Below, one piece after another: positions 1-8,482 of a DNA stretch of 64,000 nt. Every line of letters starts with the position of its first letter. Position 1 is the first letter of the stretch. Origin of the DNA: Buttiauxella agrestis (GTDB lineage Bacteria > Pseudomonadota > Gammaproteobacteria > Enterobacterales > Enterobacteriaceae); NCBI RefSeq assembly GCF_900446255.1, contig NZ_UIGI01000001.1:3374763-3438762 (forward strand), in the 5' to 3' direction. Made by a program: the position numbers and the translations under genes. The notes below the pieces were generated by a model. The model saw only the letters and a list, made by a program, of their open reading frames with translations. It did no database searches and was not told the DNA's origin.

Positions 1-640
1 CCACCACATCGCCGCCGATGATTTGCATCATGCGAATCTCAGCTGCGGTTTCAAAGTTGGGGCCAGGATAGGAAACAAACACACCTTCGGTGAGTGGGAA
101 GCCCTGCTCTTTTGCGACTTGCTGTAATACGCCACGGTAATCGGCGTCATAAGCGTTTGCCAGAGAGAAGAAACGCTCACCAAAACGGTCATCGTTAGGG
201 CCGACCGTTGGCGTACCCGGCATGGTATTAATATGGTCGTTCAACGCAACCAGGCTGCCAGGCCCCACTTCAGGACGCAATGAACCCGCGGCGTTTGTGG
301 AAAACAGGATTTCACAGCCGAGCAATTTAAACGTACGAATCGCGTTAGTCATCACTGACATACCGCGCCCTTCGTAGAAGTGACCGCGCCCTTTCATGCA
401 AGCGACAGGAACACCCGCAAGCGTCCCTACCACCAGCTCGCCAGCGTGGCCATGCACAGTGCTTACCGGAAAGCCTGGCAGTTCATCGTAAGGGAAAACA
501 ATAGGTTGTTCGATTTTCTCAGCCAGCTCACCCAGGCCAGACCCAAGAATGAAAGCCACGCGCGGCACCAGGCCATTAATACGGGAACGGATAATATCTG
601 CGGCGTAATACGGAGAGTTATCAAGAGTAGTCATCGGCAT
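1..640 (-). CDS. xapA: Xanthosine/purine nucleoside phosphorylase, 3' end outside window
   Basis: Purine nucleoside phosphorylase of the trimeric PNP/XapA type, which splits (deoxy)nucleosides such as xanthosine, inosine or guanosine with phosphate to free base and pentose-1-phosphate. The minus-strand frame is open from an ATG at 640 to the window edge (about 213 codons). It contains the phosphate-binding ILGSGLG segment, the STVHGHAGELV and KGRGHFYEG motifs, and the NAAGSLRPEVGPG stretch typical of this family. An AGGAG box lies 6 bases before the ATG at 640, so I prefer this start over the ATG at 634. Overall similarity points to XapA rather than to the hexameric DeoD type. The C-terminal portion is missing only because the window ends. 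In E. coli xapA is not next to nfsA, so this neighbourhood is rearranged. Confidence 0.85.
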   Translation of the reverse strand, partial: MPMTTLDNSPYYAADIIRSRINGLVPRVAFILGSGLGELAEKIEQPIVFPYDELPGFPVSTVHGHAGELVVGTLAGVPVACMKGRGHFYEGRGMSVMTNAIRTFKLLGCEILFSTNAAGSLRPEVGPGSLVALNDHINTMPGTPTVGPNDDRFGERFFSLANAYDADYRGVLQQVAKEQGFPLTEGVFVSYPGPNFETAAEIRMMQIIGGDVV

Positions 641-790
641 CAGGTGCTCCTTGTCATGAGTCGAATAATCAGAATTTGCGTTAACTCTGTTATACCGACT
701 GACAATAGTGCAAAACCAATACCGTTTAGGCGGGTGATTGATAGCGAAAATGTATTGATCAGCGGTGGCGAGCGCCACCGCGAGATGCTG

Positions 791-1513
791 TTATCGGGTA
801 GCCCAGCCCTGTTTGTGCAAATAATCGAGAATAAATGGACGGTTTTCTTTGATGATTGTGCGACGAATATGGTCGCTCCACGTGTCGCGGCGCGTATTGC
901 TGCCACGGGAAAGATAGTATTGCGCCATCTCTTCGTCGTATTGCTCCAGCACGTTTTCATCGACCGGCTGATAGCTATTTTCATGCATGATCATGGCCGC
1001 CGGAATGCGCGGTTTAATACCGTGGTCTTCATCAGGCCAACCCAGGCATAAACCAAACAGAGGTAACACGTGTTTTGGGATATTCAGTAATTCCGTCACC
1101 GCTTCGATGTTGTTACGCAGCCCGCCGATATACACGCCACCCAATCCCAGCGACTCCGCTGCGGTAAAGGCATTTTGCGCAAGAATAGCCGTATCAACCA
1201 CGCCGAGGAGCAGCTGTTCGGCCAGACCTAACTGTGCTTGCGGGCAAATTTGTAGATGACGGTTGAAATCGGCGCAAAACACCCAAAATTCTGCAGCTTG
1301 CGCGACATGCTTCTGCCCGCCGGTGAGCGGAACCAATTGCTCACGCAGGGATTTGTCGGTGATACGAATAATTGAGGTGCATTGTAAAAAACTGGAACTT
1401 GAGGCCGCCTGGGCACTGGCAACAATCGCTGCACGCTGTTCATCAGTAATTGGCTCGTCGGTGTAGCGACGAACGGAACGGTGTGAACGCAGCAGATCAA
1501 TGGTCGGCGTCAT
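791..1513 (-). CDS. nfsA: Oxygen-insensitive NADPH nitroreductase NfsA
   Basis: Cytoplasmic FMN-dependent homodimeric nitroreductase. It uses NADPH to reduce nitroaromatics, quinones and chromate by two-electron steps without oxygen cycling. The protein is 240 aa, the same length as E. coli NfsA. It has the N-terminal FMN-phosphate motif HRSVRRY and the C-terminal NADPH-binding arginines R203 and R208 (in YYLSRGSNTRR). The central GLGGVYIGGLRNN segment matches the family. The gene overlaps the end of ybjC by 17 bases and is presumably co-transcribed with it, as in the E. coli ybjC-nfsA-rimK operon; rimK does not follow here. In E. coli the operon is induced by SoxS/MarA. I did not find a convincing marbox. 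Confidence 0.95.
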   Translation of the reverse strand: MTPTIDLLRSHRSVRRYTDEPITDEQRAAIVASAQAASSSSFLQCTSIIRITDKSLREQLVPLTGGQKHVAQAAEFWVFCADFNRHLQICPQAQLGLAEQLLLGVVDTAILAQNAFTAAESLGLGGVYIGGLRNNIEAVTELLNIPKHVLPLFGLCLGWPDEDHGIKPRIPAAMIMHENSYQPVDENVLEQYDEEMAQYYLSRGSNTRRDTWSDHIRRTIIKENRPFILDYLHKQGWATR

Positions 1514-1796
1514 CGTGTTTATCCTTTGGCTTGTCTGAAAGAGATTTCTTAACGGGCGATTGCCCTTTGGTCAGCAGCGGTGCAACGTTTTGAGCCATCG
1601 CCCACACCATGAATGCCGCTGCCGGGATCATGAATGCAATCCCTAAAAATACCATGATGATGGCCGCCGTCGCATTCCCAAAGGGTGCGGGTAATGCCAC
1701 ATAACCGTTAAGGGAAAGATAAGAAAGCAATAAAAAGGCGATACCGATAACTTCGAGGATTAACACAGGTTTCGGTAAGGCACCGAGTGAACGCAT
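1497..1796 (-). CDS. ybjC: Inner membrane protein YbjC
   Basis: Small inner-membrane protein of unknown function (99 aa) that leads the ybjC-nfsA operon. Two hydrophobic segments are visible (about residues 9-32 and 40-65), followed by a polar, lysine- and aspartate-rich C-terminal tail. The start was set at the ATG at 1796 because the protein then begins MRSLGALPKPVLILE, collinear with E. coli YbjC. The frame is open further upstream to 1862, but that part is unlike the family. A TATACT sequence on the minus strand at 1827-1832 is a reasonable -10 and would leave a leader of about 25 bases. The 3' end overlaps nfsA by 17 bases, which suggests translational coupling. Confidence 0.85.
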   Translation of the reverse strand: MRSLGALPKPVLILEVIGIAFLLLSYLSLNGYVALPAPFGNATAAIIMVFLGIAFMIPAAAFMVWAMAQNVAPLLTKGQSPVKKSLSDKPKDKHDDADH

Positions 1797-1977
1797 CCGC
1801 TTGTCTCCACAGGCAATTATCACTTGAGTATAACCTGGTTGCGCCTGACTCTTACGTTGCAATATAGATGATGAATATCAATGTAAGAGGCAAGACCTTC
1901 TTTCCATTCCCCCCGGTTAGCGGCATTATAGTTGCCATTCGCCGGTACGTATCGGCCACAAAAATAAAGGAGATTCT

Positions 1978-2250
1978 ATGTTTGCAGTAATCTTTGGTCG
2001 CCCAGGCTGCCCATATTGTGTTCGTGCTAAAGAGTTGGCTGAGAAATTGACCGCTGAACGTGAAGACTTCAACTTCCGTTACGTTGATATCCACGCAGAA
2101 GGCATCAGCAAAGCCGATCTGGAAAAAACCGTAGGTAAACCTGTTGAAACCGTACCGCAGATTTTCCTCGACCAGAAACATATCGGTGGTTGCACTGATT
2201 TTGAAGCTTACGCGAAAGAACACCTGAGTTTGTTCCAGAACGCGGAATAA
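1978..2250 (+). CDS. grxA: Glutaredoxin 1
   Basis: Cytoplasmic dithiol glutaredoxin that uses glutathione to reduce ribonucleotide reductase, PAPS reductase and OxyR disulfides. The protein is 90 aa with the active-site Cys11-Pro-Tyr-Cys14. The cis-proline region (ETVPQIFLDQKHIGGCTDF) follows, with the usual GG-C/TD glutathione-binding loop. An AAGGAG box precedes the ATG. It is divergent from ybjC-nfsA, as in E. coli, where grxA is activated by OxyR. The upstream sequence has OxyR-like half sites (ATAGATG, ATTATAG), but no site good enough to annotate. A strong terminator follows. Confidence 0.95.
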   Translation: MFAVIFGRPGCPYCVRAKELAEKLTAEREDFNFRYVDIHAEGISKADLEKTVGKPVETVPQIFLDQKHIGGCTDFEAYAKEHLSLFQNAE

Positions 2251-2263
2251 GCATCAGACAGAG

Positions 2264-2311
2264 ATAAAAAAAACCGGCTCAGTGGATATAAAAACTGAGC
2301 CGGTTTTTTTA
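2264..2311. terminator. Bidirectional terminator between grxA and ybjM
   Basis: Perfect 12-bp inverted repeat (AAACCGGCTCAG and its complement, arms about 2271-2282 and 2295-2306) with a run of A before it and a run of T after it. It can terminate both grxA (+) and the convergent ybjM (-), whose stop codon lies at its edge. Confidence 0.9.
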
Positions 2312-2680
2312 TCGCCGCTGACGGCGGAGCAATGTACGAACAAATAAGTAGCTCAATGCTCCAAGAGCACACCAAAACACAGCACTAAACATCCAGGCCA
2401 TTTCCTGCCAGAACGTTCGCGTTGGCGAAAGCCAAAAGTGAATGATTAACAGACAAAGCGGTGAAGCCAGTACTGCGCCCATCAGCGGTTTGATCACTCG
2501 GCCATGGCGTGAAAACACGCTAGCAATAACACCCGGAAGGATAAAAAACAGCAATCCCCACTCTGAATGTCTATCACCCGGGTAGCTATTGGCGGCACTC
2601 AACTTCTGAGACAAAAACACACCAACAAACAACACGAAGCAACAAATGACTCCAAACCAACGTTGTCCACGCATGAACAC
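2309..2680 (-). CDS. ybjM: Inner membrane protein YbjM
   Basis: Integral inner-membrane protein of 123 aa, function unknown. Four hydrophobic segments are visible (about residues 8-25, 40-60, 65-85 and 95-115), ending in a short arginine-rich tail, which predicts a cytoplasmic C terminus. The QRWFGVICCFVLF start and the LFFILPGV, SPTRTFWQEMAW and SAVFWCALGAL segments are collinear with E. coli YbjM. It stands alone between grxA (convergent) and ybjL (divergent), the same arrangement as in E. coli. The start is the ATG at 2680, preceded by an AGGAGGATGTG stretch on the minus strand. Confidence 0.85.
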   Translation of the reverse strand: MFMRGQRWFGVICCFVLFVGVFLSQKLSAANSYPGDRHSEWGLLFFILPGVIASVFSRHGRVIKPLMGAVLASPLCLLIIHFWLSPTRTFWQEMAWMFSAVFWCALGALSYLFVRTLLRRQRR

Positions 2681-2973
2681 ACATCCTCCTGACGATCGCT
2701 TGTATCGAACTTAAAATTACAGTTCTGCACGCAGAACAGCCCGGGTCAGATAAGTTTCAGCAATCCCTGCTCAAAAATAAGTAGTGCAATTCGCACAATA
2801 TTCTTACTAGCCGTAAAACTACATAAAGATTAAACTAGCGGCTATTATCAGGTCTGTGCACTGGATATTTTAATGCAATAAAAATACATTAAATTGCGTT
2901 GTAATTAGTAGAAACCCTAACCCAAAAAACCATTTCTTTCAACAGCTTACTAGTAAACAAGAAGTTATCCTTC

Positions 2974-4656
2974 GTGAATATAAACGTCGCAGATTTGTTA
3001 AGCGGGAATTACATCCTGTTATTATTTGTTGTTCTGACCTTAGGCTTATGTCTGGGTAAATTACGCCTCGGTCCTGTCCAACTGGGTAATTCCATTGGTG
3101 TTTTAGTGGTCTCTTTATTACTCGGACAACAACATTTTTCCATTAACACAGACGCCTTAAATCTGGGTTTCATGCTGTTCATTTTTTGTGTTGGCGTGGA
3201 AGCTGGGCCAAACTTTTTTTCAATTTTCTTCCGCGACGGCAAAAATTATTTAATGCTGGCACTGGTGATGGTCGGCAGCGCCATGCTCCTTGCATTAGGA
3301 TTGGGGAAACTCTTTGGCTGGGATATTGGCCTCACCGCCGGTATGCTCGCTGGTTCGATGACCTCTACCCCCGTGTTGGTCGGTGCAGGTGATACCTTGC
3401 GCCATTCCGGCATAGCGGGAACCGAACTCGCCGCCTCTCTTGATAATCTTAGCCTCGGCTACGCGCTGACTTATCTTATCGGTCTGGTGAGTTTAATTGT
3501 GGGTGCGCGTTATCTGCCAAAACTTCAGCACCAGGATTTGCAAACCAGCGCTCAACAAATCGCTCGTGAACGCGGTCTGGATACCGATGCCGCACGCAAA
3601 GTTTACCTACCCGTTATCCGTGCCTACCGTGTAGGTTCTGAACTGGTTGCCTGGGCGGATGGCAAAAATCTGCGTGAACTGGGTATTTATCGCCAGACCG
3701 GTTGCTATATCGAACGTATTCGCCGTAACGGTATTCTGGCAAACCCGGACGGTGACGCTGTGCTGCAAAAAGGGGATGAAATCGCGCTGGTCGGTTATCC
3801 GGACGCACACTCTCGCCTCGACCCAAGCTTCCGTAATGGTAAAGAAGTTTTCGACCGTGACCTGCTGGACATGCGCATCGTCACCGAAGAAATCGTGGTG
3901 AAGAATCACAATGCCGTAGGTCGCCGCCTGGGGCAATTAAAGCTGACCGATCACGGTTGCTTCCTGAACCGCGTTATCCGCAGCCAGATTGAAATGCCTA
4001 TCGACGACAATATCGTGCTGAACAAAGGCGACGTTTTACAGGTCAGCGGTGACGCTCGACGCGTGAAAACCGTGGCGGAACGCATCGGTTTTATCTCGAT
4101 TCACAGCCAGATTACCGACCTGCTCGCTTTTTGCGCCTTCTTCATTATCGGCCTGATGATCGGCATGATCACCTTCCAGTTCAGCTCATTTAGTTTCGGT
4201 GTCGGTAACGCCGCCGGCTTGCTGTTCGCAGGCATCATGTTGGGCTTCTTGCGTGCCAACCACCCCACGTTCGGCTATATCCCGCAAGGGGCGTTGAACA
4301 TGGTGAAAGAGTTCGGCCTGATGGTATTTATGGCGGGCGTCGGGTTAAGTGCCGGTAGCGGCATTGGCAATGGTTTAGGTGCCGTCGGCGGGCAAATGTT
4401 GATTGCAGGCCTAATCGTCAGCCTGGTACCAGTGGTTATCTGCTTCCTGTTCGGCGCATATGTATTGCGTATGAACCGCGCATTGCTATTCGGGGCGATG
4501 ATGGGCGCACGAACCTGTGCCCCTGCGATGGAAATCATCAGCGACACCGCGCGCAGCAATATCCCTGCCCTTGGCTACGCCGGAACCTACGCTATCGCTA
4601 ACGTGTTGTTAACGTTGGCGGGGACGCTTATCGTAATCATATGGCCTGGTTTGTGA
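2974..4656 (+). CDS. ybjL: Putative transporter YbjL (aspartate-alanine exchanger family)
   Basis: Inner-membrane protein of the AspT antiporter family (560 aa). It has an N-terminal bundle of about five transmembrane segments (residues 5-180), two tandem cytoplasmic TrkA-C (RCK_C) domains (about 200-290 and 295-375), and a C-terminal bundle (about 380-560). Members exchange dicarboxylic amino or organic acids; the YbjL substrate is not firmly established. The start is a GTG at 2974, chosen because [18 protein letters not shown] is collinear with E. coli YbjL. The protein is very well conserved. It is followed on the same strand by the sRNA gene rybB, as in E. coli. Confidence 0.92.
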   Translation: MNINVADLLSGNYILLLFVVLTLGLCLGKLRLGPVQLGNSIGVLVVSLLLGQQHFSINTDALNLGFMLFIFCVGVEAGPNFFSIFFRDGKNYLMLALVMVGSAMLLALGLGKLFGWDIGLTAGMLAGSMTSTPVLVGAGDTLRHSGIAGTELAASLDNLSLGYALTYLIGLVSLIVGARYLPKLQHQDLQTSAQQIARERGLDTDAARKVYLPVIRAYRVGSELVAWADGKNLRELGIYRQTGCYIERIRRNGILANPDGDAVLQKGDEIALVGYPDAHSRLDPSFRNGKEVFDRDLLDMRIVTEEIVVKNHNAVGRRLGQLKLTDHGCFLNRVIRSQIEMPIDDNIVLNKGDVLQVSGDARRVKTVAERIGFISIHSQITDLLAFCAFFIIGLMIGMITFQFSSFSFGVGNAAGLLFAGIMLGFLRANHPTFGYIPQGALNMVKEFGLMVFMAGVGLSAGSGIGNGLGAVGGQMLIAGLIVSLVPVVICFLFGAYVLRMNRALLFGAMMGARTCAPAMEIISDTARSNIPALGYAGTYAIANVLLTLAGTLIVIIWPGL

Positions 4657-4699
4657 TCCGTACCGCAGACAAAGAAAAAAGATTTTTTTATGACGGTGC

Positions 4700-4726
4700 G
4701 AACTTTTTACCCAAGACAAAGTCTTA
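4700..4726 (+). promoter_or_regulatory. Sigma-E promoter of rybB
   Basis: GAACTT at 4700-4705 and TCTTA at 4722-4726, separated by 16 bases and ending six bases before the RybB 5' end. This is the arrangement of the known RpoE-dependent rybB promoter in E. coli. It links rybB to envelope stress. Confidence 0.8.
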
Positions 4727-4732
4727 ATTAGT

Positions 4733-4811
4733 GCCACTGCTTTTCTTTGATGTCCCCAATTTGTGGAGCCCATCAACCCCGCCTCTTTGGTTCAAGGTTG
4801 ATGGGTTTTTT
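4733..4811 (+). ncRNA. rybB: RybB small RNA
   Basis: Hfq-dependent sRNA of about 79 nt, made under sigma-E control, that represses many outer-membrane protein mRNAs (ompC, ompW, fadL and others) through its 5' seed. The 5' end GCCACTGCTTTTC is the RybB seed, identical to the E. coli sequence as I know it. The middle TGATGTCCCCA...TGTGGAG stem and the terminal CCCATCAAC / GTTGATGGG hairpin followed by T6 are also conserved. The position between ybjL and the ybjK/ybjJ region matches E. coli. The 3' hairpin (4769-4811) is its Rho-independent terminator. Confidence 0.93.
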
Positions 4812-4941
4812 ATTGCCTGAAATTCGTGTTCCCTTTCAAATCAAACTCTTGCCCTTCTCTGCTGCATACGCGCCTTAATCACAGCCAAATCTAAATCCAT
4901 CGTTCATAATTTGAAAATTGAGAGCTAATGAGCGAGGGTTC

Positions 4942-5742
4942 ATGATGTTACTTCAAGACAAAATCGTGGTGATCTTCGGGGGCAGCGGCGCTATCGGTAG
5001 CACGGTGGCGCAGGTGATGGCCCGCGAAGGGGCGCGGGTGTATCTGGGCGCACGCAACCAGGAGAAATTGAACCGAGCCGCTGACAACGTCCGCAAGTCA
5101 GGTGGAACGGTCGAAACATTCCTTATTGATGTCCTCAACGAGCAAGCCATGAGTGAGCAGGTTACTCATCTTGCCCGGCAAACAGGCGGCTTTGATGTCG
5201 TCGTGAACGCAACGGGTTTCATGCACGATCAAGGCAAAGAACTTGCGGAATTATCCCTCGCCGAATTCATGCAGGGAATTACCCCTTTCCTGTCGGCACA
5301 ATTCACTGTATCAAAAGCAGTCAGTCTCTACATGGGTGGCGAGCGTGCCGGAGTCATCTTATCGGTCGTTGCTCCCGCAGGCTCAATGGCAATACCTGGC
5401 CATCTTGGTCATATCGTCGGCTGCGCTGGCACAGAAGCCTTCATTAAAGCGCTCGCCAGCGAACTTGCTCCGAAGAATATTCGCGTCGTCTGTGTGCGCT
5501 CGCACGCCATTTCTGATGCCGTTCAGGCCGGTTCTTATACCAGAGAAATTTTCGAGCCAAAGGCACAGGCGATGGGTTTGAGCGTGGAACAGTGGGTAGG
5601 AGGCGCGGCACAAAGTACGATGTTAAAACGTCTGCCCACGCTTTCGCAGATTGCAGAGTTAATGACATTTCTGGCGTCAGAAAGCGCAGGGGCGATGACG
5701 GCAACGGTGGTTAATATGACTGCGGGTACGACGATTGACTGA
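4942..5742 (+). CDS. Short-chain dehydrogenase/reductase, substrate unknown
   Basis: NAD(P)-dependent oxidoreductase of the classical SDR superfamily (266 aa from the ATG at 4942). The Rossmann nucleotide-binding motif is degenerate (IFGGSGAIG, about residues 11-19) and is followed by the NATG motif. The usual YxxxK catalytic pair is not obvious: the segment where S-Y-K should lie reads SVVAPAGSMAIPGHLGHIVGCAGTE, without Tyr or Lys. This suggests altered chemistry, a divergent SDR, or a scaffold. An in-frame ATG at 4918 lies further upstream; I chose 4942 because a GAGGG box sits just before it. No orthologue is expected here in E. coli. It lies between rybB and the convergent ybjK. Confidence 0.7.
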   Translation: MMLLQDKIVVIFGGSGAIGSTVAQVMAREGARVYLGARNQEKLNRAADNVRKSGGTVETFLIDVLNEQAMSEQVTHLARQTGGFDVVVNATGFMHDQGKELAELSLAEFMQGITPFLSAQFTVSKAVSLYMGGERAGVILSVVAPAGSMAIPGHLGHIVGCAGTEAFIKALASELAPKNIRVVCVRSHAISDAVQAGSYTREIFEPKAQAMGLSVEQWVGGAAQSTMLKRLPTLSQIAELMTFLASESAGAMTATVVNMTAGTTID

Positions 5743-5760
5743 TAGCCTACGCTATCGAAA

Positions 5761-6309
5761 CTAACGCGCAATTTTTGCCAGCATCCTGCTGAGATGATCC
5801 CGGCTCAGCGGGTTCCTGTCCGTCACATAATGCAGCGTCATACCTTCGATAAAAGCATCCAGCATGCGAGCGGTTATCGGGTCAAAATAGGCCTCGAGCG
5901 CCTGTTGGCTGCGACACATCCAATCCTGCATGATGATTTTTAATTCAGGAGTGCGATTAGCGTAAGCATAGAGTTGATACATCACTTGCAGGTTGTATGA
6001 CGTGGCGATTTTCTCACCGCAAATCATGTCGACTATCGCTTCGCAGGCCTCATCACGATTACGGGCCTGCTCAATGCGACAACGATAATCGTCAGACATT
6101 TGATGCGCAAACTGTGTAAAGGCTTCGCTCAAAAGCGATTCGATGCCGTCGAAATAGTAGGTCATCGATCCCAGCGAGACACCTGCCGCTTCGGCAATTT
6201 TGCGGTGCGTGATATGGCTAATCCCGTGTTCCACCAGCATATCCAACGTGGCGTGCAATATACGTGAACGGCGGTCGGGGTCGTTGCGTCGCGGAGCTTT
6301 CGTCATCAT
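5761..6309 (-). CDS. rcdA: TetR-family regulator RcdA (YbjK)
   Basis: TetR-type DNA-binding regulator, 182 aa. The N-terminal helix-turn-helix lies at about residues 33-54 (ITHRKIAEAAGVSLGSMTYYF) and is followed by an all-helical ligand-binding domain. The opening MTKAPRRNDPDRRSRI and the EGMTLHYVTDRNPLSR segment resemble E. coli YbjK/RcdA, a regulator of csgD and of several stress and biofilm genes. Two ATG codons stand in tandem (6309 and 6306); the second matches the E. coli start. It is divergent from ybjJ across about 100 bases, so it may control ybjJ-ybjI as well as itself; this is inference from layout. Confidence 0.82.
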   Translation of the reverse strand: MMTKAPRRNDPDRRSRILHATLDMLVEHGISHITHRKIAEAAGVSLGSMTYYFDGIESLLSEAFTQFAHQMSDDYRCRIEQARNRDEACEAIVDMICGEKIATSYNLQVMYQLYAYANRTPELKIIMQDWMCRSQQALEAYFDPITARMLDAFIEGMTLHYVTDRNPLSRDHLSRMLAKIAR

Positions 6310-6412
6310 TTTCGCTCGGTAAAAACAGGCTCAAAAGAGTTTACCAGGCAATGTGTACAAATGTACACAAACTTGCTAGTGTAATTTCCATTCGCCGCCA
6401 ACCGGTACTTCC

Positions 6413-7636
6413 ATGTCTGCCGCCATTAGTCATCGCAAAGCGACTCAACGTCGCACCTGGGCGCTGTTCGCCTTTTTCTTCCTGCCCGGCCTTGTCATGG
6501 CCTCCTGGGCCACCCGTACGCCAGCCATTCGTGACACACTTAGCGTTTCAACTGCCGGTATGGGTATCGTGCTATTTGGCCTGTCGATTGGTTCGATGAG
6601 CGGCATTTTATGTTCCGGCTGGCTGGTTAAGCGGTTTGGTACGCGCAATATTATTCGCAGCGGCATGACGCTGATGGTCACTGGCATGCTGGTGATGGGC
6701 GCCGCGCTGTTCCTTGCTTCGCCTGTTCTGTTCGCAACTGGCCTGGCAATCCTCGGGGCGGGACTAGGTTCGGCTGAAGTGGCGATGAACGTCGAAGGCG
6801 CGATTGTTGAAGGACTGCTAAAAAAGACCGTATTACCCATGATGCACGGCTTTTATAGCCTCGGCACATTAGCAGGCGCGGGAATTGGCATGAGTCTGAC
6901 CGCCCTTAACGTCACCGCGTATGGGCATCTTTTAGTGATTGGCCTGGTGGTTATCACCCCGATTATTATTGCCATTACTGCGATCCCACACGGTGTCGGG
7001 AAAAATAATGCCGATGCTAATACTGATAATGGACACGAACCTCATCCGCCCTTTTATAAAGATCTACAGCTGATATTAATTGGCACGATTGTGCTGGCGA
7101 TGGCGTTTGCTGAAGGTTCTGCCAACGACTGGCTGCCACTGCTGATGGTCGATGGCCATGGTTTTAGCCCAACCTCCGGTTCAATGATTTATGTTGGTTT
7201 CACTCTGGGCATGACCGTCGGGCGTTTTACCGGCGGCTGGTTTATCGATCGCTACAGTCGTGTAGCCGTGGTTCGCGCCTGCGCAATGATGGGGATCTTA
7301 GGCATCGGCTTAATCATCTTTGTGGATAACACTTTTGTGGCTGGTATTTCCGTTATTTTATGGGGACTGGGAACCTCTCTCGGTTTCCCATTAACGATTT
7401 CCTCTGCGGGCGATACCGGCCCGGACCCGGCGACTCGCGTCAGTGTGGTGGCGGCTTCCGGCTATATCGCGTTTTTAGTTGGTCCGCCGTTGTTGGGCTT
7501 CTTAGGCGAACATTACGGCCTGCGCCTGGCTATGTTAGTGGTATTGAGTTTAATGGTGGTCGCCGCACTGGTTGCGAAAGCCGTCGCGAAACCAACCGAT
7601 CTTGTGACCAACTCGCTTGAAGGGAGAGTTCGATGA
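6413..7636 (+). CDS. ybjJ: Major facilitator transporter YbjJ
   Basis: Inner-membrane MFS permease of 407 aa with 12 predicted transmembrane helices; substrate unknown. The [29 protein letters not shown] start, the [34 protein letters not shown] loop and the C-terminal LGEHYGLR segment are collinear with E. coli YbjJ. The signature loop between TM2 and TM3 ([10 protein letters not shown]) is present. The stop codon overlaps the ybjI start (ATGA), so the two are translationally coupled. It is divergent from the ybjK regulator. Confidence 0.88.
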   Translation: MSAAISHRKATQRRTWALFAFFFLPGLVMASWATRTPAIRDTLSVSTAGMGIVLFGLSIGSMSGILCSGWLVKRFGTRNIIRSGMTLMVTGMLVMGAALFLASPVLFATGLAILGAGLGSAEVAMNVEGAIVEGLLKKTVLPMMHGFYSLGTLAGAGIGMSLTALNVTAYGHLLVIGLVVITPIIIAITAIPHGVGKNNADANTDNGHEPHPPFYKDLQLILIGTIVLAMAFAEGSANDWLPLLMVDGHGFSPTSGSMIYVGFTLGMTVGRFTGGWFIDRYSRVAVVRACAMMGILGIGLIIFVDNTFVAGISVILWGLGTSLGFPLTISSAGDTGPDPATRVSVVAASGYIAFLVGPPLLGFLGEHYGLRLAMLVVLSLMVVAALVAKAVAKPTDLVTNSLEGRVR

Positions 7637-8448
7637 GTGTGAAATTAATTGCCGTCGACATGGATGGTACGTTCCTGGACGATAATAAAGAGTACAACCG
7701 TGCGCGTTTTGCGGAGCTTTATGCGCAGATGAAAGAACAAGGCATTCGATTTGTGGTCGCCAGCGGCAACCAATATTACCAGCTCATTTCATTCTTCCCG
7801 GAGATCGCCCACGAGATTTCTTTCGTCGCCGATAATGGCGGTTGGGTGGTCAGCGAGGGCAAAGATACTTTTAACGGTGAGCTGACAAAGCAGGAATTCA
7901 ACACCGTCATCGATCATCTTTTGACGTTGCCGCATGTGGATATCATCGCTTGCGGCAAACACAACGGTTATACCCTGAAAAGCTATGATGACGCGTTTAT
8001 CAAAATGGCGCGCAGTTATTATCACCGTCTGGAAGTGGTCGAAAACTTCTCAAATCTGGATGACGTGTTCTTTAAATTCGCCCTGAATCTGCCAGACAGT
8101 TTATTAGACGACACCATGGATTCTTTGGCCGCGCAATTCGACGGAATTATGGTGCCGGTCACCAGCGGCCATGGCTCGATTGACCTGATTATTCCCGGTG
8201 TTCACAAAGCGAATGGCTTGCGAATATTGCAGGAAAAATGGGGCATTGATGACAGCGAAGTGGTGACGTTTGGCGATGGTGGGAACGATATCGAAATGCT
8301 ACGCCAGGCAAAATATGGTTTTGCGATGGCGAATGCGCCGGAAAAAATTAAGCAAATCGCCGCTTATCAGACCGGGCATTGCAATGAACAAGGCGTGTTG
8401 AATGTGATTGAGCGAGCGCTGAAAAAAGAAGCGCCGTTTAACGCGTAA
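7633..8448 (+). CDS. ybjI: HAD-IIB sugar-phosphate phosphatase YbjI
   Basis: Cytoplasmic haloacid dehalogenase-like hydrolase, Cof/IIB subfamily, 271 aa. The E. coli homologue is reported to act on small phosphates such as FMN and sugar phosphates. Motif I is DMDGTFLDD (nucleophile Asp9 and acid Asp11), motif II lies in [11 protein letters not shown], and motif IV is [11 protein letters not shown]. The cap domain sits between motifs II and III. The ATG overlaps the ybjJ stop by 4 bases. An intrinsic terminator follows directly. Confidence 0.9.
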   Translation: MSVKLIAVDMDGTFLDDNKEYNRARFAELYAQMKEQGIRFVVASGNQYYQLISFFPEIAHEISFVADNGGWVVSEGKDTFNGELTKQEFNTVIDHLLTLPHVDIIACGKHNGYTLKSYDDAFIKMARSYYHRLEVVENFSNLDDVFFKFALNLPDSLLDDTMDSLAAQFDGIMVPVTSGHGSIDLIIPGVHKANGLRILQEKWGIDDSEVVTFGDGGNDIEMLRQAKYGFAMANAPEKIKQIAAYQTGHCNEQGVLNVIERALKKEAPFNA

Positions 8449-8456
8449 TATTGAAT

Positions 8457-8482
8457 AAGGGGCTGAAAAGCCCCTTTTTTTT
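8457..8482 (+). terminator. Terminator after ybjI
   Basis: Inverted repeat AGGGGCT-GAAA-AGCCCCT followed by eight T. It ends on the stop codon of the convergent ybiR gene. Confidence 0.9.

Noticed and set aside
380-1051. Long open frame on the plus strand opposite xapA and nfsA
   Set aside because: Antisense shadow of two clearly recognisable genes; no ribosome site and no family resemblance.
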